A program made the position numbers and the translations under genes. 47,230 nucleotides of DNA from Alteromonas lipotrueiana (GTDB lineage: Bacteria; Pseudomonadota; Gammaproteobacteria; Enterobacterales; Alteromonadaceae): positions 1-47,230 of the forward strand of contig NZ_JAESDK010000027.1 in assembly GCF_019249245.1 (NCBI RefSeq), read 5' to 3'. This document shows positions 27,419-34,638 of the stretch, piece after piece (position 1 is the first letter of the stretch; each line of letters begins with the position of its first letter). The notes beneath the pieces were generated by a model that did not search any database, was not told where the DNA came from, and worked only from the letters and a program-made list of their open reading frames with translations.

Positions 27419-28305
27419 TGAAAAAAATCGCATTTATTGGTTTAGGTAATATGGGCGGTCCTATGGCCGCAAATTTATTAGCAAAGGGTATGGATGTCAC
27501 CGTTTTTGATCTGGTGCCAGAAGCCGTTCAACAAGCCTGCGATAAAGGTGCAAAGTCGGCCTCCAGCGCTGCCGAGGCGGTTAAGGATGCACAGGTAGTG
27601 GTTACTATGTTGCCGGCCGCTCAGCATGTAAAAAGTCTGTATTTAGGTGATGATGGTATTATCGCAAAGGCGGGTGCGCAGACATTATTTATAGACTCCA
27701 GTACTATTGATGCACAAAGTGCCCGGGATGTGGGTGAAGCCGTTGAAAAAGCAGGTCATATGTTTGTGGATGCACCGGTTTCAGGCGGAACCGCTGGCGC
27801 GACTGCCGGTACCTTGACATTTATCATGGGTGGGTCAGAGCAGGCCGTGGAGAAGGCGCGCCCGGTACTTGATTGCATGGGCAAGAATATTTTCCATGCT
27901 GGTCCGTTGGGCGCTGGGCAGGTGGCCAAAATATGTAATAACATGCTGCTGGCAGTATTAATGGCGGGTACCAGCGAAGCACTGCAGCTAGCCATAGCCA
28001 ACGGGCTTGACCCTAAAGTGGTTAGCGACATTATGTTGCAAAGTTCAGGCTGCAACTGGACGCTGCAAAAATATAATCCGTGTCCTGATGTCATGGAAAA
28101 CGTCCCCAGCTCCAACGATTATCAGGGTGGCTTTATGGTCAAACTGATGAATAAGGACTTAAGTTTGGCCATGGATGCTGCCAGCGCCAGTAGTTCAGCT
28201 ACGCCTATGGCTAGTCTGGCCCAGTCGCTTTATCGGTTACATCAGAGCAACGGAAATCAGGATAAAGATTTTTCAAGTATTTTTAAAATGTTTGAACAAC
28301 AATAA
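27418..28305 (+). CDS. mmsB: 3-hydroxyisobutyrate dehydrogenase
   Basis: A 295-residue NAD-dependent dehydrogenase oxidising 3-hydroxyisobutyrate to methylmalonate semialdehyde, which MmsA then uses. Rossmann motif FIGLGNMGGPMAANLLAKG, substrate loop DAPVSGGTAGATAGTLTF and catalytic Lys in GAGQVAKICNNML match the family, as does LQSSGCNWTLQKYNPCP, which is specific to MmsB-type enzymes. Start ATG 27418 overlaps the preceding stop by one base (AGGAGC upstream); a longer in-frame reading from 27373 is not needed. Last gene of the operon, followed by a terminator-like hairpin. Confidence 0.95.
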   Translation: MKKIAFIGLGNMGGPMAANLLAKGMDVTVFDLVPEAVQQACDKGAKSASSAAEAVKDAQVVVTMLPAAQHVKSLYLGDDGIIAKAGAQTLFIDSSTIDAQSARDVGEAVEKAGHMFVDAPVSGGTAGATAGTLTFIMGGSEQAVEKARPVLDCMGKNIFHAGPLGAGQVAKICNNMLLAVLMAGTSEALQLAIANGLDPKVVSDIMLQSSGCNWTLQKYNPCPDVMENVPSSNDYQGGFMVKLMNKDLSLAMDAASASSSATPMASLAQSLYRLHQSNGNQDKDFSSIFKMFEQQ

Positions 28306-28322
28306 TCACGCCTGACTATTAT

Positions 28323-28364
28323 AAGCCTCTGCCTGTCATCCACTACTATGGGCAGGGGCTTTTC
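28323..28364 (+). terminator. Probable terminator after mmsB
   Basis: GCCTCTGCC pairs with GGCAGGGGC (one mismatch) across a long loop and is followed by TTTT, then a second T-rich stretch. It is weaker than the other terminators in the window. Confidence 0.65.
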
Positions 28365-28429
28365 AGTTTTTACCCACTTTCAAACATCTGCTACTATCGC
28401 CCTTTTATGCAATAAAACAGTCTAATTTT

Positions 28430-29251
28430 ATGTGGCAATGTCCATTATGTCAGCATGCGCTTGATACCCGTAGTTCTTCTTGGCGATGTGTAAATAATCA
28501 TAGTTTTGATCAGGCTAAAAGTGGCTACGTTAATCTGCTACCTGTGCAAAACAAGCGTTCAAAACAGCCGGGCGATGACAAGCCTATGCTGATAGCACGT
28601 CGTAACTTTCATCAGGCGCGGGGGTATGAACCCCTGATGCAGAATTTACACAAGCTGATTAAATCGCATTTAAATGGGTATAAAACCGCTTATACCATTT
28701 ACGAAGCGGGTTGCGGCGAAGGTGCTTATCTGGCTTTTGTTACCCAGGCACTCTGCCAGGACGGTTACGATATTAAAGCCTTTGGTAGTGATATTGCAAA
28801 AGCTGGCGTAGAAATGGCAGCTAAAAAATACAAAAATGCACAATTTGTGGTGGGCAGCAATTTTGATTTGCCGGTGGCGGCACACACGCTTGATGTAGTG
28901 ATGCAAATTTTCGCGCCTGGCAATCATATAGAATACGCCAGAGTATTAACTAAGCAGGGGATGCTGGTGACGGTTGATCCGGGGCCAAACCATTTATGCG
29001 AGCTTAAAGCGTTGGTTTATACAAAGCCGGAGCTTCATAACGCGCCGCAGCTGCTGCCCGACCCATGGCGTTTGGATGAAGAACAACGTGTACATTTCAA
29101 TGTTGATCTAAGCGCAGATACCCTTAAACAGGGGTTATTAAATATGACTCCCTATACCTGGAAACTAACTAAAGAAAAATATGAGGATATAATGCAGCAC
29201 CTTGATACCGTGACCGCTGATTTTATCATTCGAGTATGGCGGCCTCAGTAA
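28430..29251 (+). CDS. rlmA: 23S rRNA (guanine(745)-N(1))-methyltransferase
   Basis: A 273-residue SAM-dependent methyltransferase of the RlmA/RrmA family, which methylates G745 of 23S rRNA. The N-terminal zinc site is formed by CPLCQHAL and RCVNNHSFDQ (C-x2-C, C-x3-H), followed by AKSGYVNLLP and the SAM motif YEAGCGEGAYL. The C-terminal region (MTPYTWKLTKE) also matches. The TAA overlaps the ATG of the next gene by one base, indicating coupled translation. Confidence 0.94.
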   Translation: MWQCPLCQHALDTRSSSWRCVNNHSFDQAKSGYVNLLPVQNKRSKQPGDDKPMLIARRNFHQARGYEPLMQNLHKLIKSHLNGYKTAYTIYEAGCGEGAYLAFVTQALCQDGYDIKAFGSDIAKAGVEMAAKKYKNAQFVVGSNFDLPVAAHTLDVVMQIFAPGNHIEYARVLTKQGMLVTVDPGPNHLCELKALVYTKPELHNAPQLLPDPWRLDEEQRVHFNVDLSADTLKQGLLNMTPYTWKLTKEKYEDIMQHLDTVTADFIIRVWRPQ

Positions 29252-29853
29252 TGAGTAAATTAGTAAAACCGCAAACCCGGCTTATTTTTTTAGACCGTGA
29301 TGGCGTGATTAATTACGATCGAGGCTACGTAGGGCAGGTGTCTGAATTCGAATTCATTGAGCCTGTATTTGCTGTCATGCAGCAGTTTGTTAACGAAGGT
29401 TTTTTACCTGTTGTCGTGACGAACCAGTCTGGGATAGGCCGCGGCTATTACAGCGAAAATGCGTTTCATGCGGTATCGCAATATATGCAGCAAATTTTTA
29501 AACATCACCAGTTGCCCTATGTGCCGGTATATTATTGCCCACATCATCCTACTGCGGCTAAGTCAGAGTATCTTCAGGTCTGCAACTGTAGAAAACCCGC
29601 ACCGGGCATGTTGCTACAGGCCGCCCAGGATTTGCATGCTGATTTATCTCATAGTGTGTTGCTAGGTGACAGCTGGCGCGATATGGAAGCAGGAGCAGCA
29701 GCGGGGCTTCCTGCCCAGTGCTTTATCAATAACCAGAAACCTCCGCAGCCTGTTTTACACAAGAGCCGGATATTTCATGCAGAATCAGTGCAAGCAGTAC
29801 CTGCACTGATCCCTGCAATTATTGAGGCGACGAAAAACGCGTCAGATGTTTAA
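29251..29853 (+). CDS. gmhB: D-glycero-D-manno-heptose-1,7-bisphosphate 7-phosphatase (GmhB-like HAD)
   Basis: A 200-residue HAD phosphatase. The D-x-D motif is FLDRDGVINYD, and the zinc loop of GmhB enzymes is visible as YYCPHHP and later CNCRKPAPGM; motif IV is LLGDSWRDMEAG. GmhB acts in ADP-heptose synthesis for the LPS inner core. Start ATG 29251 overlaps the rlmA stop; ATG 29236 is an alternative five codons upstream. The 3' end overlaps the convergent yejM-like gene by 35 bp, so neither gene has its own terminator. Confidence 0.9.
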   Translation: MSKLVKPQTRLIFLDRDGVINYDRGYVGQVSEFEFIEPVFAVMQQFVNEGFLPVVVTNQSGIGRGYYSENAFHAVSQYMQQIFKHHQLPYVPVYYCPHHPTAAKSEYLQVCNCRKPAPGMLLQAAQDLHADLSHSVLLGDSWRDMEAGAAAGLPAQCFINNQKPPQPVLHKSRIFHAESVQAVPALIPAIIEATKNASDV

Positions 29854-31342
29854 TTGCAGTGCTAAGCAAGTCAACATTCAGCACCTCGTTACTGCGCTGG
29901 CCGGTAGTCATGTTAGTAATCTCATAACTGCCGTTGCTCAGTACTTCAATTTGCTGGTTATTATGTATAACAACCACTTTGTCACCGGTTGTACTGACCA
30001 GCCATCCGCGTGAAGGGCTGAGCAGGTTGCGGCCTGTAGAGTAAAAGTTCACCGGCGCATTACAGCCTAAAGCATTCAACACAGTTGGGGCTAAATCTTC
30101 GGTACTGGCAATACTGGCGTCTAGGTCCAGGTTGGTGAACAATGTGCCACGGGCAGCGCCTGTGGAATTGTTGAAGCCCGTCGCCACAATAACCTTATTG
30201 TGTTCGATAAGTTTACTATCAACATATTGCTCTATTTTCGCGCCGGGTAAAAAAGCCAAATGTAAGCCTCTGTGCTCATTACTTATGGGCTGTCTGAAAC
30301 CCTTGAGTAACACATTAGGCAGCTGGGAGTCGGTATGAATCGATACCGCCATCCCCTGAGCCACTGGAAGCGCCAGTAAAACCGGATTTTCGCCGGTTAA
30401 GGTTCCTTCATAAATCTCAGGCACACCAAATAGTGTTGTCATAATCAACCCCTCTAACGAGGAGGCCGTTGAATAATAATCAGAGTGAGTCTTAAGGCCA
30501 AGATTTGGCAGTTTTGTCAGCGGTTGCTGATCGGTCTGAACAACAAGGACAACATTTTCTTGCGCTTTAACTGAGCAATAAACAGGCTTTACCGGATACG
30601 TAATTTTGTGAATTTCAGGGTCAAACTGCAGCTCTTTGCGTTCCTGATAGCGTGCTAAATCAAGCAGACCATAGCGCGACATTGTCGTTTTAGCGGTAGC
30701 CGGATACGATAAAGGAAACATGTTATCTTGCTTTATAACCGGCTGATATAACTTGGCGTCTGCCCATACATGCACTGCGTGACTGGCCACAAAACAAACA
30801 ATAAAAAAACTTGAAACCGGTACGCCTATACGTCTTTTTTGTAAACGTTCAATACGCTTCCAGATAGCATTGGCAAGAATCAGCTGAAACCCGAACCAGA
30901 CAATAAACAAAAGCGCCAGAAAACCCCATTCTTGCAATGAAAAATGACTAATCTGTGTTTGCGCTTCACTTCTAAGCAGCGGCGCCGAGCTAAAGCCGAT
31001 ATGAAAACCGGTTCGATTAAACAGCAAGGCATCAAAGGCAAGCAATGCCAGCCCCAACGCCGCGATAATTGAAGCCGCCGTCTTAATGATTCGCGGGCTT
31101 ACTGCCAGATAGCACAGTGGCAAAACAAAAATTACAAATCCGAAAAAAGTCATAAAACTGATATGACCAAACCAGTTCGCAAGCAAAAAGCCAGTGCCTA
31201 TGACCGTATCGGGTAGCGGTGAGGAAAAAATGAAAACTGAGGCAATGGTAATAGCGATTACAATATTGACCAATGCGAACCAATGTCCCCAGTTAACCAG
31301 CTTGGTGACTCTTTGCCGGCGCGGCGATTCAGCTAAAATCAT
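29819..31342 (-). CDS. yejM: DUF3413 membrane protein, shortened YejM/PbgA homologue
   Basis: A 507-residue protein against about 586 in E. coli YejM. The N-terminal DUF3413 region has five hydrophobic segments (GHWFALVNIVIAITIASVFI and following, ending near residue 200). The periplasmic part corresponds to the sulfatase-like domain (YSTASSLEGLIMTTLFGVPE; STEDLAPTVLNALG), but the usual opening D-x-L/S motif is replaced by VVQTDQQPL and the middle is much shorter. In E. coli YejM controls LpxC turnover and outer-membrane lipid balance. Synteny with yejL and yejK supports orthology. Sulfatase activity is not expected. It overlaps the end of gmhB. Confidence 0.85.
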   Translation of the reverse strand: MILAESPRRQRVTKLVNWGHWFALVNIVIAITIASVFIFSSPLPDTVIGTGFLLANWFGHISFMTFFGFVIFVLPLCYLAVSPRIIKTAASIIAALGLALLAFDALLFNRTGFHIGFSSAPLLRSEAQTQISHFSLQEWGFLALLFIVWFGFQLILANAIWKRIERLQKRRIGVPVSSFFIVCFVASHAVHVWADAKLYQPVIKQDNMFPLSYPATAKTTMSRYGLLDLARYQERKELQFDPEIHKITYPVKPVYCSVKAQENVVLVVQTDQQPLTKLPNLGLKTHSDYYSTASSLEGLIMTTLFGVPEIYEGTLTGENPVLLALPVAQGMAVSIHTDSQLPNVLLKGFRQPISNEHRGLHLAFLPGAKIEQYVDSKLIEHNKVIVATGFNNSTGAARGTLFTNLDLDASIASTEDLAPTVLNALGCNAPVNFYSTGRNLLSPSRGWLVSTTGDKVVVIHNNQQIEVLSNGSYEITNMTTGQRSNEVLNVDLLSTAIKHLTRFSSPQ

Positions 31343-31354
31343 GAGCAGTCAATA

Positions 31355-31570
31355 TTATTGATTAATGCTTTTAACCAGCACGCCAGCAAATTTTTCTGCC
31401 ATGGCCGCGCGGTCAGCGGGTTTTACTTGAGTATTAAAGATATGAGTAATGGCATTGCCTAAAACCATTAGTGACAAATCCCGGTCTGCGTCGTGTTCTT
31501 CCAGGGTGCTGAGAACCTGGTTCATAATTTTCTCGAAGTCCGCGGTTTGGTAACGGCTTTGTTGCGGCAT
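31355..31570 (-). CDS. yejL: YejL family protein (DUF1414)
   Basis: A 71-residue small protein. The start is placed at ATG 31570 (PQQSRYQTADFEKIMNQVL) with AGAGGCG upstream; the open frame reaches 31663 but the extra residues are not family-like. The DUF1414 core is DRDLSLMVLGNAITHIFNTQ and ADRAAMAEKFAGVL. Function is unknown. It precedes yejM by 12 bp and diverges from yejK, the same arrangement as in E. coli. Confidence 0.92.
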   Translation of the reverse strand: MPQQSRYQTADFEKIMNQVLSTLEEHDADRDLSLMVLGNAITHIFNTQVKPADRAAMAEKFAGVLVKSINQ

Positions 31571-31727
31571 AACTGCGCCTCTTTTGCTGAAATCTTTAAT
31601 AAAAAGAATGTTAAGATAGATACATGGATTATAATCGTTGTTTGAGTGATAACAATCATTCATTCATAATTCCACACTTTCCTTTTCTTATTTTCATACA
31701 ATTTTTAAACAGGATGCCCTTTTTACT

Positions 31728-32816
31728 ATGAGCGCACTGATACATCACTTTGTTGTCCATCGCCTGATTGTGAACAAAGAGGACAAGCTACAGGCCGTCC
31801 CTCGCGATGCCTGCCTGCCGGTAACCCCTGAAATTGAACATCTGGCACACCAGATCAACCACAGTTTTAATTCAAAGCCAGGCAAGGGCGTAGGGCATTT
31901 TGTTCAAAGTGACAACAACAGTGACGCTGATCAAACGCAGGTTAGTGGGTTTGCGTCACAGCTTAGTGAGTTCATCGCCAGACAAAACGAAGGAGGCGAC
32001 GATTTAGAGCGCAATTTTCATCAGTTGTCAGTGGCCGCCACCGACCGTTTGATTAAGTCGCTCACCGATACAGGTTCTGTTGAAACGGGTTTTCTGATTT
32101 TTTGCCAGTACGAATTTTTAGCCACCCAATATTTGATGGTGGCGTTATTAAATACCCGGGCCCACGTAGAGGTGAGTCAGGAGCTGAATCTGACCTCGCG
32201 CGAGCACCTTGATTTAGCCAAAATGCAGCTGGCGGTACGGATTGATTTAACCCAGTTACAAGTACAGCCAGAGCAGCAGCGGTATATCAGCTTTATAAAA
32301 GGGCGCATGGGACGCAAGGTCTCTGACTTTTTCATGGACTTTATTGGCTGCGAAGAACTGGTAGATGTGAAACAGCAAAACAAACATCTCATTTCCTCGG
32401 TAGACGCGTACCTGGCTTCTGAAAACCTTGACCGTGAAGAACAAGAACAACATCGCGACGAAGTAAAAAGCTATTTCAAAGAAAAGATAGACAGTGGCGA
32501 GACATTGTCGGTGAGTGAATTATCGTCACGACTGTCCAAGGATGAAACTGGCAGTCATTCGTTTGAGCATTTCACCCAGGGTCTTGCAACCCCCCTTGAA
32601 AAGGACATTCAGCCTGATCCTGCTGCTTTGCGTCAATTGGCGAAATTCACCGGCGCTGGGGCAGGCGTGAGTGTAAGCTTTGAACGAAAATTATTGGGCG
32701 ATCGAGTTATTTACGATCCTGCCAGCGATACGCTGACTATTAAAGGAATTCCACCCAATCTTAGAGATCAGTTAAGCCGGCAGTCTGGCGGTGAACACAA
32801 CGGTTCTGGCGAGTGA
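31728..32816 (+). CDS. yejK: Nucleoid-associated protein YejK (NdpA)
   Basis: A 362-residue protein of the YejK/NdpA family (usual length about 335). The N-terminus MSALIHHFVVHRLIVNKEDK matches, as do FLIFCQYEFLATQYLMVALL and the conserved KGRMGRKVSDFFMDFIGCEE. The C-terminal extension after about residue 340 is family-variable. YejK binds the nucleoid and interacts with topoisomerases. It is divergent from yejL. The nearest AGGA is 14 bases before the ATG, longer than optimal. Confidence 0.93.
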   Translation: MSALIHHFVVHRLIVNKEDKLQAVPRDACLPVTPEIEHLAHQINHSFNSKPGKGVGHFVQSDNNSDADQTQVSGFASQLSEFIARQNEGGDDLERNFHQLSVAATDRLIKSLTDTGSVETGFLIFCQYEFLATQYLMVALLNTRAHVEVSQELNLTSREHLDLAKMQLAVRIDLTQLQVQPEQQRYISFIKGRMGRKVSDFFMDFIGCEELVDVKQQNKHLISSVDAYLASENLDREEQEQHRDEVKSYFKEKIDSGETLSVSELSSRLSKDETGSHSFEHFTQGLATPLEKDIQPDPAALRQLAKFTGAGAGVSVSFERKLLGDRVIYDPASDTLTIKGIPPNLRDQLSRQSGGEHNGSGE

Positions 32817-32873
32817 GTATTGCCATGAATTCACGTATACTGCGCATTAATTTATTAAGGCTGTAAGGACATT

Positions 32874-33749
32874 ATGCAACTTTTTGTAAACGACTTGACC
32901 GTAATGGACTTTTCTTACTTGTGTCCGCGTCGGGGCATGGTAGGTGAAAGCTGGATTGTCGATGTGGTTCTGGACGGTAACCTAAACGACGAAAGCATGA
33001 TTCAGGACTTCGGTAAGGTTAAGAAGAATCTTAAAAAATTAATCGACGAATATGTAGATCACAAACTGTTGGTGCCTCTTGAGTATTCAGGAAGCAAAGT
33101 GACTCACCGCACTTGCGATGAGCAGGTTGAGGTGCGGTTTACCGGCAAAGACAGCAAAATAATCCAGCTGTTTTGCCCTGCAGAAGCATACGCCTTTGTT
33201 TATTCTGATGAAGTAACAATGAGCTCGGTCGGCAGTTATTTACGCGAAGTTATCGCCACTCATCTGCCCGATAATGTTGCTAATATAGAACTTAAACTGC
33301 GGCCCGAACAAATTTTAACCCCATTTTATCATTATACGCATGGGTTAAAGAAGCACGATGGTAATTGCCAGCGTATCGCCCACGGACATCGGTCTAAAAT
33401 TGGGATTGTCATTGATGGGCAGGATTGTTTGGAGTCGCAACAGTATTGGGCCCAGCGTTGGGAAGATATTTACATTATCAGTACCGAAGATTTGATTGAT
33501 TACAACGATCTTCAGGCCGGGGGTCAGGTAGAAAATCCCGGTGAATACTATTGCTGTGCTTACGAGTCATCGCAGGGCTATTTTGAGCTACTGATACCGC
33601 GAAGCGGATGCGAGGTTATCGACACCGACTCAACCGTTGAATGTTTGGCACAGTACGTATACAACGAACAGAAAAAACGCAGTGGCGATTGCACGCTTCA
33701 GGTTATGGCATATGAAGGCGTTGGAAAAGGCGCGATAGTAGGAGACTAA
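32874..33749 (+). CDS. Tandem 6-pyruvoyl-tetrahydropterin synthase/QueD-like protein with complementary half sites
   Basis: A 291-residue protein made of two PTPS/QueD-fold repeats, twice the length of E. coli QueD. Repeat 1 (about 1-140) keeps the DFGKVKK stretch and the Asp62-His63 pair (EYVDHKLLVP), but has VGESW where QueD has the zinc-binding HGHSF. Repeat 2 (about 146-285) keeps His156, Cys165, His170 and His172 (NCQRIAHGHRSK), the zinc triad and catalytic Cys, but has no DH pair. In PTPS the Cys and the Asp-His pair come from neighbouring subunits, so one active site could be built from both repeats. Related tandem proteins are annotated as 6-carboxytetrahydropterin synthase; the actual reaction is unknown. 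AAGGA precedes the ATG. The M23 gene starts one base after its stop. Confidence 0.82.
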   Translation: MQLFVNDLTVMDFSYLCPRRGMVGESWIVDVVLDGNLNDESMIQDFGKVKKNLKKLIDEYVDHKLLVPLEYSGSKVTHRTCDEQVEVRFTGKDSKIIQLFCPAEAYAFVYSDEVTMSSVGSYLREVIATHLPDNVANIELKLRPEQILTPFYHYTHGLKKHDGNCQRIAHGHRSKIGIVIDGQDCLESQQYWAQRWEDIYIISTEDLIDYNDLQAGGQVENPGEYYCCAYESSQGYFELLIPRSGCEVIDTDSTVECLAQYVYNEQKKRSGDCTLQVMAYEGVGKGAIVGD

Positions 33750-33750
33750 T

Positions 33751-34596
33751 ATGTACCGATTAAGCGGTATATTGCTGGGTGTTGTCAGTTTAGCACTAAG
33801 CTGTAGTGTCAGTGCCAGCAACAGTATAGAGTCGCACTCAGATAGTAATCAACTGGTACTCAATGGTAAGCTTACCCAGGGAAGTCTGGTGCGGGCGCAG
33901 TTGCCGGTGGGCAGTAACGTACAGCTTAACGGAAAAACGATACAAACTAATTCTCAGGGTAAATTTGTGTTTGGTTTTGACCGTAGTGCTGACCTTCAGC
34001 ACACCTTAACCTGGCAATTACCCAATGGGGACGAGAACCGTCGCAAGCTAACGCTTAGCGAGCGTGATTATGTGACCCAGCGTATTGACGGACTGGATCA
34101 AAAAATGGTGACGCCCCCCGCAGCAGTATTAAAGCGAATTCGTAGCGACAGCGCTAATGTTGCAAAAGCTCGGGCGCAATCGTCAGATACCGATGCCGTA
34201 TTTACCCGTTTTATATGGCCCGCCGAAGGCCCGATCACCGGCGTTTATGGTAGTCAGCGAATTTTAAATGGCAAACCCAGCCGCCCGCATTATGGCGTTG
34301 ATGTGGGCGCGCCTACCGGTACGCCGGTAGTAGCTCCGGCGTCAGGTACCGTCACACTGGCTGATGATTTGTATTACTCAGGCAATACGATGATTTTAGA
34401 TCATGGCATGGGCGTTTTTAGTACGTTTTTGCATCTTGATTCAATGTCGGTGAGCTCGGGCGATACATTAAAGCAAGGCGATAAGTTGGGTGAAATTGGC
34501 GCAACGGGCCGAGCTACCGGTGCTCATCTTGACTGGCGAATTAATTTACACAAACAGCGTTTAGATCCGGCCCTATTGGTACCGGCCCGCCAATAG
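33751..34596 (+). CDS. Secreted M23 (LytM-type) peptidase family protein
   Basis: A 281-residue protein with signal peptide (YRLSGILLGVVSLALSCSVS, then SASN), an N-terminal beta-rich region and a C-terminal M23 domain (about 165-278). The first zinc motif is HYGVDVGAPTGTPV (H-x3-D) and the central stretch is ILDHGMGVFSTFLHLDS. The final motif reads GAHLDWRI, with Asp where the classic HLH has its last His; several gammaproteobacterial M23 proteins share this form. It is a likely periplasmic peptidoglycan endopeptidase or a regulator of one. GGAG precedes the start, which follows the QueD-like gene by one base. Confidence 0.87.
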   Translation: MYRLSGILLGVVSLALSCSVSASNSIESHSDSNQLVLNGKLTQGSLVRAQLPVGSNVQLNGKTIQTNSQGKFVFGFDRSADLQHTLTWQLPNGDENRRKLTLSERDYVTQRIDGLDQKMVTPPAAVLKRIRSDSANVAKARAQSSDTDAVFTRFIWPAEGPITGVYGSQRILNGKPSRPHYGVDVGAPTGTPVVAPASGTVTLADDLYYSGNTMILDHGMGVFSTFLHLDSMSVSSGDTLKQGDKLGEIGATGRATGAHLDWRINLHKQRLDPALLVPARQ

Positions 34597-34610
34597 CCGG
34601 TACTGATCAC

Positions 34611-34636
34611 AATAGCGTGCAGTTTTGCACGCTATT
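34611..34636. terminator. Hairpin between convergent genes
   Basis: AATAGCGTGC and GCACGCTATT form a perfect ten-pair stem around AGTTTT, between the M23 and M61 genes. The T-tract is poor, so termination strength is uncertain. Confidence 0.65.
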
Positions 34637-34638
34637 AC

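Noticed and set aside
20808..28305. The two beta-hydroxyacid dehydrogenases as a recent duplication
   Set aside because: They share only family motifs; the sequences are otherwise divergent and represent different subfamilies.
31620..31680. Fur-box-like sequence (GATAACAATCATT) between yejL and yejK
   Set aside because: The match to the 19 bp consensus is poor, and these genes are not iron-regulated as far as I know.
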